Of a DNA stretch of 13,347 bases, positions 6,643-13,318 are shown in pieces. The notes under the pieces were generated by a model, which was not told the origin of the DNA, made no database searches, and was given only the letters and a program-made list of their open reading frames with translations. How positions within the stretch are numbered: position 1 is the stretch's first letter; each line of letters starts with the position of its first letter. Made by a program: the position numbers and the translations under genes. The DNA is from an uncultured Desulfovibrio sp. (lineage in GTDB: Bacteria > Desulfobacterota > Desulfovibrionia > Desulfovibrionales > Desulfovibrionaceae). The stretch covers positions 1-13,347 of the forward strand of contig NZ_CASDOY010000055.1 in assembly GCF_949282365.1 (NCBI RefSeq), read 5' to 3'.

Positions 6643-8969
6643 GCATCACTCAGGACAAGCAGGAGCTGACCGTCACGGTCGCAGCCCCTGGACAGGCACA
6701 GGACCGGACCGGGGCGGCCGCTTCGCAGGAGGCCCGCGGGAACGGGGATCTCCCCGGGACGGACGCGCAGACGGGACCGCTTCCTGCCATGACGGCTCCC
6801 GGGGCTCCGGCCCCGCAGACAGCCGGAGAAGCGGACACGGCTGCGGTACCTGCGGAAGGCCCGAAGCCCGCCGCAGAGGATGCCGCCAGTACGGAAGACG
6901 CACCCCGGGACCGGACGCCGGCCGCCGCCGGCGCGGAGACGGCCTCGACCGCCCTCCCGGATGCAGGTGATACGGCGCTCACGTCCGCTGCCGTGGCCCC
7001 GGACGCGGCTCCGGCTGCCGGCAGCCCTGCCGCGCCCGAAAGCAGCCTGACGGAAGGAACCGCGCCCGCGACGGCGGAACTGTCCGCCCCTGCCGACGCG
7101 CTGCTGCCTTCCGACGCTCCCCGGGACGACGCCACGGACGTGCCCGCCGCTGCCACGACCCCGCTCCTGGCACAGGACACCGCAGCCCCCGATGCCGTGG
7201 CCGCCCCCGTGCCGCAGGCCGGGGATGCCTCCGGCCAGCCGCCCGTCCCGCCCGCCGCGCCGGCCACCGCCAGCGGCGGGACGCCCGATCCGGAAGAAAA
7301 GACCATGGGGCTCATGGATCATCTGAACGAGCTGCGTTCGCGGCTGGTGCGCTGCTTCATCGCCGCCGGTGTGGGCTTCGTGCTCTGCTGGACCGTGGTC
7401 GAGCCCATCTTCAATTTCATCACGGCCCCCCTGCTCAACGCCCTGCCCGAACACAGCACGGCCATGTACACCACCCTGCCCGAACCCTTCTTCGTGCGCA
7501 TGTTCGTGGCCTTCATAACCGGCCTGTTCGTGGCCAGTCCCTATATCTTCTACCAGATCTGGGCCTTCATCTCCCCCGGCCTCTATGAAGAGGAAAAACG
7601 CGGCCTGCTGCCCATCGCCCTGCTCTCGGCCGTGTTCTTCATCGGCGGCGGGGTGTTCTGCTATCTCATCGTCTTCCCCTACGCCTTCAATTTCTTCCTG
7701 GGCTTTTCCTCCGCGCAGATCCAGGCCATGCCACGCATCACGGACTATCTTGATTTCGTCATCAAGCTGCTCCTGGCCTTCGGCCTGATCTTCGAGATGC
7801 CTCTCTTCTCCTTCTTCCTCTCCCGCATGGGGGTCATCACCGCCCAGATGATGCGCAAGGCGCGCCGCTACGCCATCCTGTGCATCTTCATCGTGGCCGC
7901 CATCCTGACGCCGCCGGACGTGATCTCCCAGCTGCTCATGGCCATGCCCATGCTGCTGCTCTACGAGATCAGCATCCTGGTGGCAGCGGCCTTTGGTCGC
8001 AAGAAGAAGGACAGCAAGGAAGAAGACGAAGGCACGCCCGGCGATCCCGCTCCGGCGGCCGCAGCGCCCGGGACCACGGCCGCTGGAGATGCTGGCACGG
8101 ACGCTGCCGCCGCGGCAGCTGCGACGGCCGCCGCCACGGCCCCGGCCTGGAGCGATGACGACGCCCAGCGCATGCCGCCCGTGGAAGAAGACACCGCCAC
8201 GGATACGCAGGCCCATGCGCCGGAAACGCAGACGGACGGCGACGCCCCCGATGCCACTGCTTCTGACGCCGGGACCGCCGCCGAAGCCGCCACGGCCCCG
8301 GTCTGGAGCGATGACGACGCCCAGCGCGTGCCGCCCGTGGAAGAAAATACCGCCACGGATGCGCAGGCCCATGCGCCGGAAACGCAGACGGACGGCGACG
8401 CCCCCGATGCCACAGCTTCTGACGCCGGGACCGCCGCCGAAGCCGCCACGGCCCCGGCCTGGAGCGATGACGACGCCCAGCGCATGCCGCCCGTGGAAGA
8501 CGACACCGCCACGGATGCGCAGGCCCATGCGCCGGAAGCGCAGACGGACGGCGACGCCCCCGATGCCACAGCTTCTGCCGCCGGGACCGCCGCCGAAGCC
8601 GCCACGGCCCCGGCCTGGAGCGATGACGACGCCCAGCGCGTCCCGCCCGTGGAGGAGGACGCCACCACAGATGCGGACGCAGGCGACGCGGCCGGTACTT
8701 CCCCCTCTGCGGCACATGACGTCCCGGAAGGCCCTCTCGCTTCCGGGACGGGCGACGACGCCTGCAACGTCCCCGCGGCAGCGGAAGACCACACGGTCAC
8801 AGCCACCGGATCCCCGGGGCCTGACGGAGACACCGGCGCCGCCCAGACGGAAGACGTACCGCCCGCCTCCGCGGTCCCGGCCAGCGACGGCATGAAGGCG
8901 ACGGATGCGCCCGCCGCGGCGAACGCCACGCAGGCCTCCGGCGCAATGCCCGAAAAGGACAAGGAATAA
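6639..8969 (+). CDS. tatC: TatC translocase with giant N- and C-terminal extensions
   Basis: Core membrane subunit of the twin-arginine translocase and receptor for RR signal peptides. The frame is 776 residues, about three times the usual 250 or so. Residues 1-222 are Ala/Pro/Asp-rich low complexity. The TatC core spans about 223-452 with six hydrophobic segments: LNELRSRL at the N-terminus, SPYIFYQIWAFISPGLY then Glu319 (E. coli Glu103 equivalent), and FEMP with Glu386 (E. coli Glu170 equivalent). After a basic GRKKK stop, residues 453-776 are a soluble acidic tail containing the 52-residue repeat. Known TatC topology (both ends inside) puts both extensions in the cytoplasm. The start at 6639 overlaps the tatB stop and has GGAG at 6628-6631. 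A second in-frame ATG at 7305, preceded by GGAAG, would give a core-plus-tail protein. The gene ends 3 nt before hisB. Confidence 0.9.
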   Translation: MSITQDKQELTVTVAAPGQAQDRTGAAASQEARGNGDLPGTDAQTGPLPAMTAPGAPAPQTAGEADTAAVPAEGPKPAAEDAASTEDAPRDRTPAAAGAETASTALPDAGDTALTSAAVAPDAAPAAGSPAAPESSLTEGTAPATAELSAPADALLPSDAPRDDATDVPAAATTPLLAQDTAAPDAVAAPVPQAGDASGQPPVPPAAPATASGGTPDPEEKTMGLMDHLNELRSRLVRCFIAAGVGFVLCWTVVEPIFNFITAPLLNALPEHSTAMYTTLPEPFFVRMFVAFITGLFVASPYIFYQIWAFISPGLYEEEKRGLLPIALLSAVFFIGGGVFCYLIVFPYAFNFFLGFSSAQIQAMPRITDYLDFVIKLLLAFGLIFEMPLFSFFLSRMGVITAQMMRKARRYAILCIFIVAAILTPPDVISQLLMAMPMLLLYEISILVAAAFGRKKKDSKEEDEGTPGDPAPAAAAPGTTAAGDAGTDAAAAAAATAAATAPAWSDDDAQRMPPVEEDTATDTQAHAPETQTDGDAPDATASDAGTAAEAATAPVWSDDDAQRVPPVEENTATDAQAHAPETQTDGDAPDATASDAGTAAEAATAPAWSDDDAQRMPPVEDDTATDAQAHAPEAQTDGDAPDATASAAGTAAEAATAPAWSDDDAQRVPPVEEDATTDADAGDAAGTSPSAAHDVPEGPLASGTGDDACNVPAAAEDHTVTATGSPGPDGDTGAAQTEDVPPASAVPASDGMKATDAPAAANATQASGAMPEKDKE
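7292..7307 (+). promoter_or_regulatory. Possible internal tatC start site
   Basis: GGAAG at 7292-7296 lies 8 nt before an in-frame ATG at 7305, which falls exactly at the beginning of the conserved TatC core (MGLMDHLNELR). Translation from here would yield a TatC without the 222-residue extension. It is an alternative or additional start, not a replacement that the sequence proves. Confidence 0.35.
8148..8681 (+). repeat. 156-bp tandem repeat inside tatC
   Basis: The sequence beginning at the Trp codon of WSDDDAQR recurs at 8148, 8304, 8460 and 8616, spacings of exactly 156. There are three full units and one partial unit of about 66 bases, with a degenerate lead-in from about 8118. By my count, neighbouring full units differ at about six of 156 positions. 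Each encodes 52 residues: a WSDDDAQR-x-PPVEE segment, an AQAHAPE-x-QTDGDAP segment and a GTAAEAATAP linker. The exact period and near-identity point to recent duplication or slippage, and the copy number may vary between strains. Confidence 0.95.
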
Positions 8970-8972
8970 GCC

Positions 8973-9575
8973 ATGGACAGCACACTTCCCCGGCGTACGG
9001 CCCAACAGGGCCGGCAAAGCGCCGAGACCGACATCAGCCTGAGCCTCACTCTGGACGGCACGGGCAAGACCGACATCCAGACCGGCTTCGGCATGCTGGA
9101 TCACATGCTGACGCTGACGGCCTTCTGGGCAGGCATGGACCTGCAGCTGCGCTGCCGGGGCGACCTGCATATCGACGCCCACCACAGCGCCGAGGATATC
9201 GGCCTTGTGCTGGGGCAGGCCCTGCTGGAAGCCCTGGGCGACCGCGTGGGCATCGCCCGTGTCGGCTATGGCCGCGTGCCCATGGACGAGGCCCTGAGCG
9301 ACGTCACCGTGGATCTTTCCGGCCGTCCCTGGCTGGAATGGCGCGGCGACGATCTGCTGCCGCCTGTGCTGGCCGGTGAGGAAAAAGACCTCTGGAGGGA
9401 GTTCTACAAGGCCTTTGCCAGCAGTGCCCGCTGCAACCTGCATGTGACCATGCACTATGGCAAGAACGGCCATCATCTTCTGGAATCCGTCGCCAAGGGT
9501 CTGGGACTGGCGCTGGCCCAGGCTGTCCGGCGTACGGGCAACGTCATCCGCAGCACCAAGGGAGGGCTGGACTGA
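8973..9575 (+). CDS. hisB: Imidazoleglycerol-phosphate dehydratase
   Basis: Dehydrates imidazole glycerol phosphate to imidazole acetol phosphate, the sixth step of histidine synthesis, in the cytoplasm. The 200 residues correspond to the dehydratase alone, without the histidinol-phosphatase domain fused in E. coli HisB. Family marks: GFGMLDHML (38-46), metal-binding DAHHSAED (68-75), the active-site region DEALSDVTVDLSGRP, the second metal motif GHHLLE (166-171), and the C-terminal STKGGLD. The ATG at 8973 has AAGGA at 8961-8965, embedded in the last codons of tatC and only 3 nt after its stop, so translation is probably coupled. The stop overlaps the next start by one base. hisA lies one gene further on, so two his steps are kept in this operon while the rest must lie elsewhere. 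Confidence 0.96.
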   Translation: MDSTLPRRTAQQGRQSAETDISLSLTLDGTGKTDIQTGFGMLDHMLTLTAFWAGMDLQLRCRGDLHIDAHHSAEDIGLVLGQALLEALGDRVGIARVGYGRVPMDEALSDVTVDLSGRPWLEWRGDDLLPPVLAGEEKDLWREFYKAFASSARCNLHVTMHYGKNGHHLLESVAKGLGLALAQAVRRTGNVIRSTKGGLD

Positions 9576-10234
9576 TGAAAAACCGTTTTCTGTTGGCGCT
9601 GTGCGCGCTCCTGTCCCTGCTGGTCCTGACGGGCGGCTGCAACCGCAAGCCAGCCAGCACGGCTGACGTACCGCGCCTGCTGTCCCGGCAATACACCATC
9701 GCCGTGGCTCCGTTCACCCAGCCCCGCGATACCAGCCAGCTCATCATGGGCCAGATCCCCCAGCCCCAGGGGCTGGCGGCCCGGGACGTGCTGACGGCCC
9801 AGGACCGCCAGCTGCGCGATGTGCTGTACACGGCGACCAAACGCTCCTATGACTTCCTGCCCCGCACCCGTCCGCTGCCCGACCTGACGCGCTTCCACAC
9901 CTCGGAACGCCCCCAGGCCCTGCCCTTGTGGGTGGAATATGCCCGCAAGACCCAGGCCGACATCCTGCTCATCCCGCAGGTCCTCACCTGGCGGGACCGC
10001 CAGGGCTCGGCGGCCGGCGTCACCCAGCCCGCCCATGTGCGCCTGGAGTTCTTCCTGCTCAGCATCAAGGAAGGCCACATCATCGACCACTCGGTCTATG
10101 ATGTGGAACAGCAGGGGCTGACGGAAAACCTGCTCAATGTGGGGGACTTTCTCAAACGCCAGGGCAAGTGGGTCACAGCTGACGAACTGGCCCATGAAGC
10201 CATGCTCAAGGCTGTAAAGGATCTGAACTTATGA
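9575..10234 (+). CDS. Uncharacterised lipoprotein between hisB and hisA
   Basis: Function unknown. The 219-residue protein begins with a lipoprotein signal: a basic start, a Leu-rich core, and LTGGC placing the lipidated cysteine at Cys22. Asn follows it, so there is no inner-membrane Asp retention signal of the E. coli type. The mature part (23-219) has an alternating pattern of beta strands and helices, including YTIAVAPF near residue 40 and ADILLIPQVLTW near 129, followed by a conserved-looking C-terminus. The pattern IAVAPF loosely recalls the small periplasmic folds of CsgG/LpoB/TolB-N-like lipoproteins, but this is only an impression. The start overlaps the hisB stop by one base, with GGAGG at 9561-9565. 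Its stop overlaps the hisA start (ATGA). Tight coupling to cytoplasmic his enzymes gives no obvious functional link; it more likely reflects operon history. Confidence 0.85.
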   Translation: MKNRFLLALCALLSLLVLTGGCNRKPASTADVPRLLSRQYTIAVAPFTQPRDTSQLIMGQIPQPQGLAARDVLTAQDRQLRDVLYTATKRSYDFLPRTRPLPDLTRFHTSERPQALPLWVEYARKTQADILLIPQVLTWRDRQGSAAGVTQPAHVRLEFFLLSIKEGHIIDHSVYDVEQQGLTENLLNVGDFLKRQGKWVTADELAHEAMLKAVKDLNL

Positions 10235-10965
10235 TTATCTTTCCCGCTGTCGATATCCAGAACGGTCAGGCTGTGCGCCTGAAACAGGGACGTGCCCACG
10301 AAAGCACCGTGTTCTCCCCCGATCCTGTGGCCGCCGCCGTGGCCTGGCGGGACAAGGGGGCCTCCTGGCTGCATGTGGTCGATCTGGACGGCGCCTTCGA
10401 CGGCCTGCCCAAGAGCCGGGACATCGTGCGCGATATCTGCCGCGAGCTGGACATCCCCGTGCAGCTGGGCGGCGGCATCCGCGACGAACAGACGGCCCGG
10501 GCCTATCTGGAAGCCGGCGTGCAGCGCCTGATCATCGGCACCATGGCCCTGGAGCAGCCCGAGGCCTTCGCGGCCCTCTGCAAGACCTTTCCCGGCCGGA
10601 TCGGCGTTTCCCTCGATGCCGAGGGCGGACGCCTCAAGACCAAGGGCTGGGTGGCCGATGCCGGCCTGAGCGTGGACGATGTCCTGCCCCGCCTGCAGGA
10701 AGACGGCGCCGCCTTCATCATCTATACGGATATCGAGCGCGACGGCATGCAGTGCGGCGTCAACCTGACGGCCCTGCGCCATCTGGCCGAGACCTCCACG
10801 GTACCGGTCATCGCCGCCGGTGGCGTGGCCACCCTGGCCGACGTCCAGGCGCTGTACCCGCTCAGCAGGGAAGCCAATCTGCAAGGCGCCATCAGCGGCC
10901 GCGCGCTCTATGAAGGGACGCTCGACCTGGTGGAAGCCAATGCCTGGATCGCCGCCCAGGGCTAA
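10231..10965 (+). CDS. hisA: ProFAR isomerase (HisA)
   Basis: Isomerises ProFAR to PRFAR, the fourth step of histidine synthesis, in the cytoplasm. The 244-residue TIM barrel matches the family length. The acid/base residues are visible as Asp8 in PAVDI and Asp129 in SLDA. The two phosphate-binding glycine motifs appear as QLGGGIR (78-84) and AAGGV near 195. YTDIERDGM (165-173) is typical of HisA rather than HisF. The ATG overlaps the lipoprotein gene's stop (ATGA), with AAAGGA at 10216-10221. It is the last gene of the tat/his operon, and a strong terminator starts 23 bases after its stop. Its partners HisF and HisH are not here. Confidence 0.96.
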   Translation: MIIFPAVDIQNGQAVRLKQGRAHESTVFSPDPVAAAVAWRDKGASWLHVVDLDGAFDGLPKSRDIVRDICRELDIPVQLGGGIRDEQTARAYLEAGVQRLIIGTMALEQPEAFAALCKTFPGRIGVSLDAEGGRLKTKGWVADAGLSVDDVLPRLQEDGAAFIIYTDIERDGMQCGVNLTALRHLAETSTVPVIAAGGVATLADVQALYPLSREANLQGAISGRALYEGTLDLVEANAWIAAQG

Positions 10966-10988
10966 AGCGTACAAACAAGACCAGCATC

Positions 10989-11020
10989 AGGGAGGGAGCC
11001 TTGCGCTGCCTCCCTTTTTT
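10989..11020 (+). terminator. Strong terminator after hisA
   Basis: AGGGAGG (10989-10995) pairs with CCTCCCT (11009-11015). One G-G mismatch separates it from an inner AGC/GCT stem with a 5-nt loop, and T residues continue to 11020. It ends the tatB-hisA operon. Confidence 0.92.
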
Positions 11021-11483
11021 CTTGCCCACAGCCTCAGCTTCCTGATGACCACGGCCAGAGTCAGGCAGGGCACGCCCTGCCAGGGTGTGCTGCTACAAAT
11101 TTTACAATCCATTTCAAATAAAGAGAGGCTATTGCCTGCACATGCCCAAAGAAGGATGCTTGCCGCATGCTCCCGCGCTCATCTGAAAAAGCGCGCCGGG
11201 GAAAGTATGGGGGCTTATGGGGAGAGGGAAAAAGACTCTCCGCGGGCAGCGATCCAAAGGGCGGCCCGCAGGGCCGTGCCCGTTGCGACGAAGGAAGCTA
11301 CGGGCAGCGACAGCAGAGATGGGGGCTTTCCCTCCCCCCAACAAGCTGCAGATAGTGGTTACACAGTCCAAGGGCCCCTGTCCCCGGTTCCCGACGGCCA
11401 GAGCTGGCCGGCAGGAGCAGGGCTCGATCATGGCCCTGCCCTTCTCCACACTGCGGACACGACGTCGCGGCCTGCAGCCGCGC

Positions 11484-11512
11484 TTGCCTCACGCACCTTT
11501 CCCGGATATCAT
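11484..11512 (+). promoter_or_regulatory. Candidate mdtJ promoter
   Basis: TTGCCT at 11484-11489 (four of six -35 positions) and TATCAT at 11507-11512 (five of six -10 positions) are 17 nt apart. Transcription would begin near 11519, leaving a leader of about 185 nt before the mdtJ start. It is the best candidate in the spacer but not strong. Confidence 0.35.
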
Positions 11513-11612
11513 AAAAAGATGCGTTCCCCTCTGCCCATCCCTTCCCGGCTTTTCTTTGCCGTCATGGCAGAGCGGCACTGGCGCAGTCATCTGTGATCGT
11601 GATGCCCTTTCC

Positions 11613-11633
11613 GCCAGACCGCTCCGGTCTGGC
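11613..11633 (+). promoter_or_regulatory. Leader hairpin upstream of mdtJ
   Basis: A perfect 9-bp stem (11613-11621 with 11625-11633) closes a CTC loop 70 nt before the mdtJ ATG. No T-run follows. If the promoter candidate is right, it lies inside the 5' leader and could affect message stability or be a protein-binding site. Confidence 0.4.
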
Positions 11634-11703
11634 ACGTCCGCTGCAGCTCCGTGGCACCGTTGCGGGGCCCTTTGCGTTCGACTTCCCCTCTGAAAGGTGC
11701 ATC

Positions 11704-12090
11704 ATGACTTCCGCACGTCCCTATCACTGGCTCTGTCTGCTGGCTGCCATCCTGTTCGAGGTCGGCGGCACGATTATCATGAAACTTTCCCTGGGCTGGA
11801 GCTTTGCCCATGCGGCCCTTGCCGGGCTTGTCCTCATGTGGCTCGCCATCGGCCTTTCCTATTATGCGCTGGCCAGGGCGACCACCTGCCTGCCCGTGGG
11901 CGTGGCCTTTGCCTTCTGGGAGGCGCTGGGCCTGACCCTGATCACGCTTTCCAGCGTCTTCGTCCTTGACGAGCCTTTCTCCCTGCAACGTCTGGCCGGT
12001 CTGCTCTGCGTCCTGGGCGGCGCCCTGCTGGTCCATCACGGCACCGTGCAAGACAACGCGGACCCGGCAAGGCCTGTCGATGCCCGGTAA
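11704..12090 (+). CDS. mdtJ: SMR transporter subunit, MdtJ-like
   Basis: One half of a paired small-multidrug-resistance exporter, by family similarity to MdtJ, which with MdtI exports spermidine from E. coli. The 128 residues form four transmembrane helices. The ion-coupling acidic residue in helix 1 is present (Glu19 in LFEVGG, followed by MKLS). VAFAFWEALG (67-76) matches the GVAYALWEG signature of MdtJ, with Phe69 where E. coli has Tyr. LDEPFS (88-93) matches the MdtJ LFDES region. The ATG at 11704 is chosen over an in-frame GTG at 11593 because AAAGGT (11693-11698) precedes it and the upstream 37 codons are not SMR-like. A 10-residue hydrophilic tail extends beyond helix 4. The mdtI-like gene starts 12 bases downstream, in the mdtJ-then-mdtI order of E. 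coli. Confidence 0.82.
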   Translation: MTSARPYHWLCLLAAILFEVGGTIIMKLSLGWSFAHAALAGLVLMWLAIGLSYYALARATTCLPVGVAFAFWEALGLTLITLSSVFVLDEPFSLQRLAGLLCVLGGALLVHHGTVQDNADPARPVDAR

Positions 12091-12102
12091 AGGAGAATCG
12101 CC

Positions 12103-12441
12103 ATGGCAACGGGAAATTTGTCCCTTCTCCTCTCCGCAGGGCTGGTGACCGCGGCCGCAGCGCTGGATGTGACCGCCAATCTCCTGCTGGCCCGCTCCGA
12201 CGGCTTCAAAAAGCGCCTGACCGGCATGGCAGCGCTCGCTCTGGTGGGCCTGGCCTTCTACTGCCTTTCCGTGGCAGTGCGCTACATGGATCTGGCCGTG
12301 GCCTATGCCCTGTGGGGCAGCCTCGGCATCCTGGGGACATCGCTCTGCGGCTGGCTTTTTTTGCGCCAGCGCCTCAGGCCCTGTGCCTTTGCGGGCATGG
12401 CGCTGCTTATCACCGGCATGATATTGCTGCGGACAAGCTAG
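12103..12441 (+). CDS. mdtI: SMR transporter subunit, MdtI-like, Asp in helix 1
   Basis: Second half of the paired SMR exporter; SMR pairs of this kind act as inner-membrane heterodimers. The 112 residues give four transmembrane helices. NLLLARSDGFKKRL corresponds to the MdtI segment containing FSDGF. YMDLAVAYALWG (61-72) is nearly the MdtI signature, keeping Asp63, Trp71 and, further on, Trp84. The oddity is helix 1: the usual Glu of the MdtI LEIVAN motif is Asp22 here (LDVTAN). Acidic chemistry is kept but the side chain is shorter. A Glu near position 5, present in E. coli MdtI, is absent. AGGAG at 12091-12095 provides the ribosome binding site, 7 nt before the ATG and immediately after the mdtJ stop, so the pair is one operon. 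No clear terminator follows closely. The substrate is not certain. Confidence 0.82.
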   Translation: MATGNLSLLLSAGLVTAAAALDVTANLLLARSDGFKKRLTGMAALALVGLAFYCLSVAVRYMDLAVAYALWGSLGILGTSLCGWLFLRQRLRPCAFAGMALLITGMILLRTS

Positions 12442-12666
12442 ACACTGTTTGCTGCCATACCCTTTTTGAACCATGCAGGGGAAAAGCCACCTTTGCCGGT
12501 GCCCAAAGGGGTCTCCTCCCCCCTCCCCTCCCCAAACGCGCGTTATTCGCGACACGCACTCCTGGCGGCAGCGGGATGCCGTACACGACAAGGAAAACCT
12601 CTATTGAGCGCGCCGGAGGATAAACTCAGTATCCGCCCGTGGTGCACCTCCGTCGCAGTAGCCGCA

Positions 12667-12695
12667 ACGTCTCCATTCCTTAAAGGAGCAGACGT
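12667..12695. other. Nested palindrome in spacer
   Basis: ACGTCT (12667-12672) is matched by AGACGT (12690-12695), enclosing CTCC/GGAG and an inner TCCTT-AA-AGGA symmetry. It could be an operator or a small hairpin, but there is no adjacent gene it would obviously serve. Confidence 0.3.
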
Positions 12696-12912
12696 CGCAC
12701 ATGGTGATCAGCGCCGCGTCCATGCAGCCTTGAGCACGATTCGGCCCCCCGCAAACAGCGTAGCAGGGCATGTACATGCAACTTCTACTGCCTGCTCAGA
12801 GTCCCTTTCCCATCAATCGAGCGCGCCGATTTGGCGGCGTGCGCCGAAGGCGCTGTGCCGCCCGCCCCGGTGCGCCCTGGTATTTCCGGGGACCCAAGGC
12901 GGGGCAGGGGGT

Positions 12913-13007
12913 GCAGGGGGCCTGGGGGAGCCCATCCCCCGGCCCCCTGCCGCCTCGCCGCGCAGGCGACAGGCCCGGAGGCCGGGCCGAAGCCGCCAGC
13001 AGGCGGC
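12913..13007. repeat. Cluster of three strong GC hairpins
   Basis: Three inverted repeats follow one another: 12913-12950 (about 16 bp with one bulged T and a 5-nt loop), 12972-12988 (7 bp, loop AGG) and 12992-13007 (6 bp, loop AGCA). None is followed by a T-run on the plus strand. The first is among the most stable-looking structures in the window. They may be REP-like intergenic elements or part of a structured RNA; the sequences of the three differ. Confidence 0.55.
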
Positions 13008-13042
13008 AAACCTTCGCCCGGCAAAGGCTGCGCCGGCAACAT

Positions 13043-13072
13043 AAAAGAGAGCTCCCCGGCGTTAGCCAGCTC
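13043..13072 (-). terminator. Possible second minus-strand terminator
   Basis: In the minus direction a GAGCT/AGCTC stem (13068-13072 with 13049-13053) encloses a GGC/GCC mini-stem, and is followed by TCTTTTAT. It sits about 200 bases beyond the rRNA terminator and may act as a backup; four unpaired bases on one side weaken it. Confidence 0.35.
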
Positions 13073-13270
13073 CCAAACGAAGCTGAAAGGGGCAGCTGAG
13101 GGAAAAGCTATTCACATCGCGCTATCTCCGCACGGCAAAAAACAAGAAGAAAGAGAAGCAAGAGAAGAAGGGAACGGGCGTTATCCGAAGCCACAGACAC
13201 TGTCATGCGGATGCGGGAAAGGCCGGGGAGGGACAGTGCCGGAAAGGGCTCAGGGAAACATCCCTGAACG

Positions 13271-13308
13271 CAAAAGACCCCCTCGCGCTCTGAGCGGCAA
13301 GGGGGTCT
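13271..13308 (-). terminator. rRNA operon terminator
   Basis: A 9-bp stem (13275-13283 with 13300-13308) of AGACCCCCT paired with AGGGGGTCT is followed in the minus direction by TTTTGCG. It lies about 10 bases downstream of the 5S 3' end and ends the minus-strand rRNA transcript, facing the SMR operon. Confidence 0.88.
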
Positions 13309-13318
13309 GGAAGAATCT

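Larger units (their letters stand above)
11021..11703. other. Spacer upstream of the SMR pair
   Basis: About 680 bases without a convincing gene. It contains a 9-bp hairpin at 11070-11090, an AT-rich patch at 11093-11135, a 6-bp stem at 11221-11241, G/C-run hairpins near 11323-11340, and then the promoter candidate and leader hairpin listed separately. Open frames here are compositionally random. No guanidine-riboswitch or tRNA signature was seen despite the downstream SMR transporter. Confidence 0.5.
12442..13270. other. Hairpin-rich spacer between convergent operons
   Basis: About 830 bases between the SMR pair and the convergent rRNA terminator. Open frames on both strands look random. 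The first part (12470-12530) has C-runs. At 12667-12695 is a small nested palindrome. At 12913-13072 is a cluster of hairpins listed separately. At 13138-13177 the plus strand is almost all purine. No gene, tRNA or mobile element is visible. Confidence 0.55.

Noticed and set aside
8148..8681. CRISPR-like array
   Set aside because: The 156-bp units are directly contiguous, in frame and coding, with no spacers.
6048..9476. A 1142-codon open frame on the minus strand opposite tatB, tatC and hisB
   Set aside because: It is antisense to genes with clear homology. Its repetitive Arg/Gly/His-rich translation is the shadow of the tatC repeats and of GC-biased third positions, and it lacks a domain pattern.
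11519..11703. Guanidine riboswitch upstream of the SMR genes
   Set aside because: No ACGR-loop hairpin pair and none of the conserved class I or III segments were seen.
12466..13044. A 192-codon plus-strand frame between mdtI and the 5S gene
   Set aside because: No domain-like pattern, crosses strong hairpins, and no good start site.
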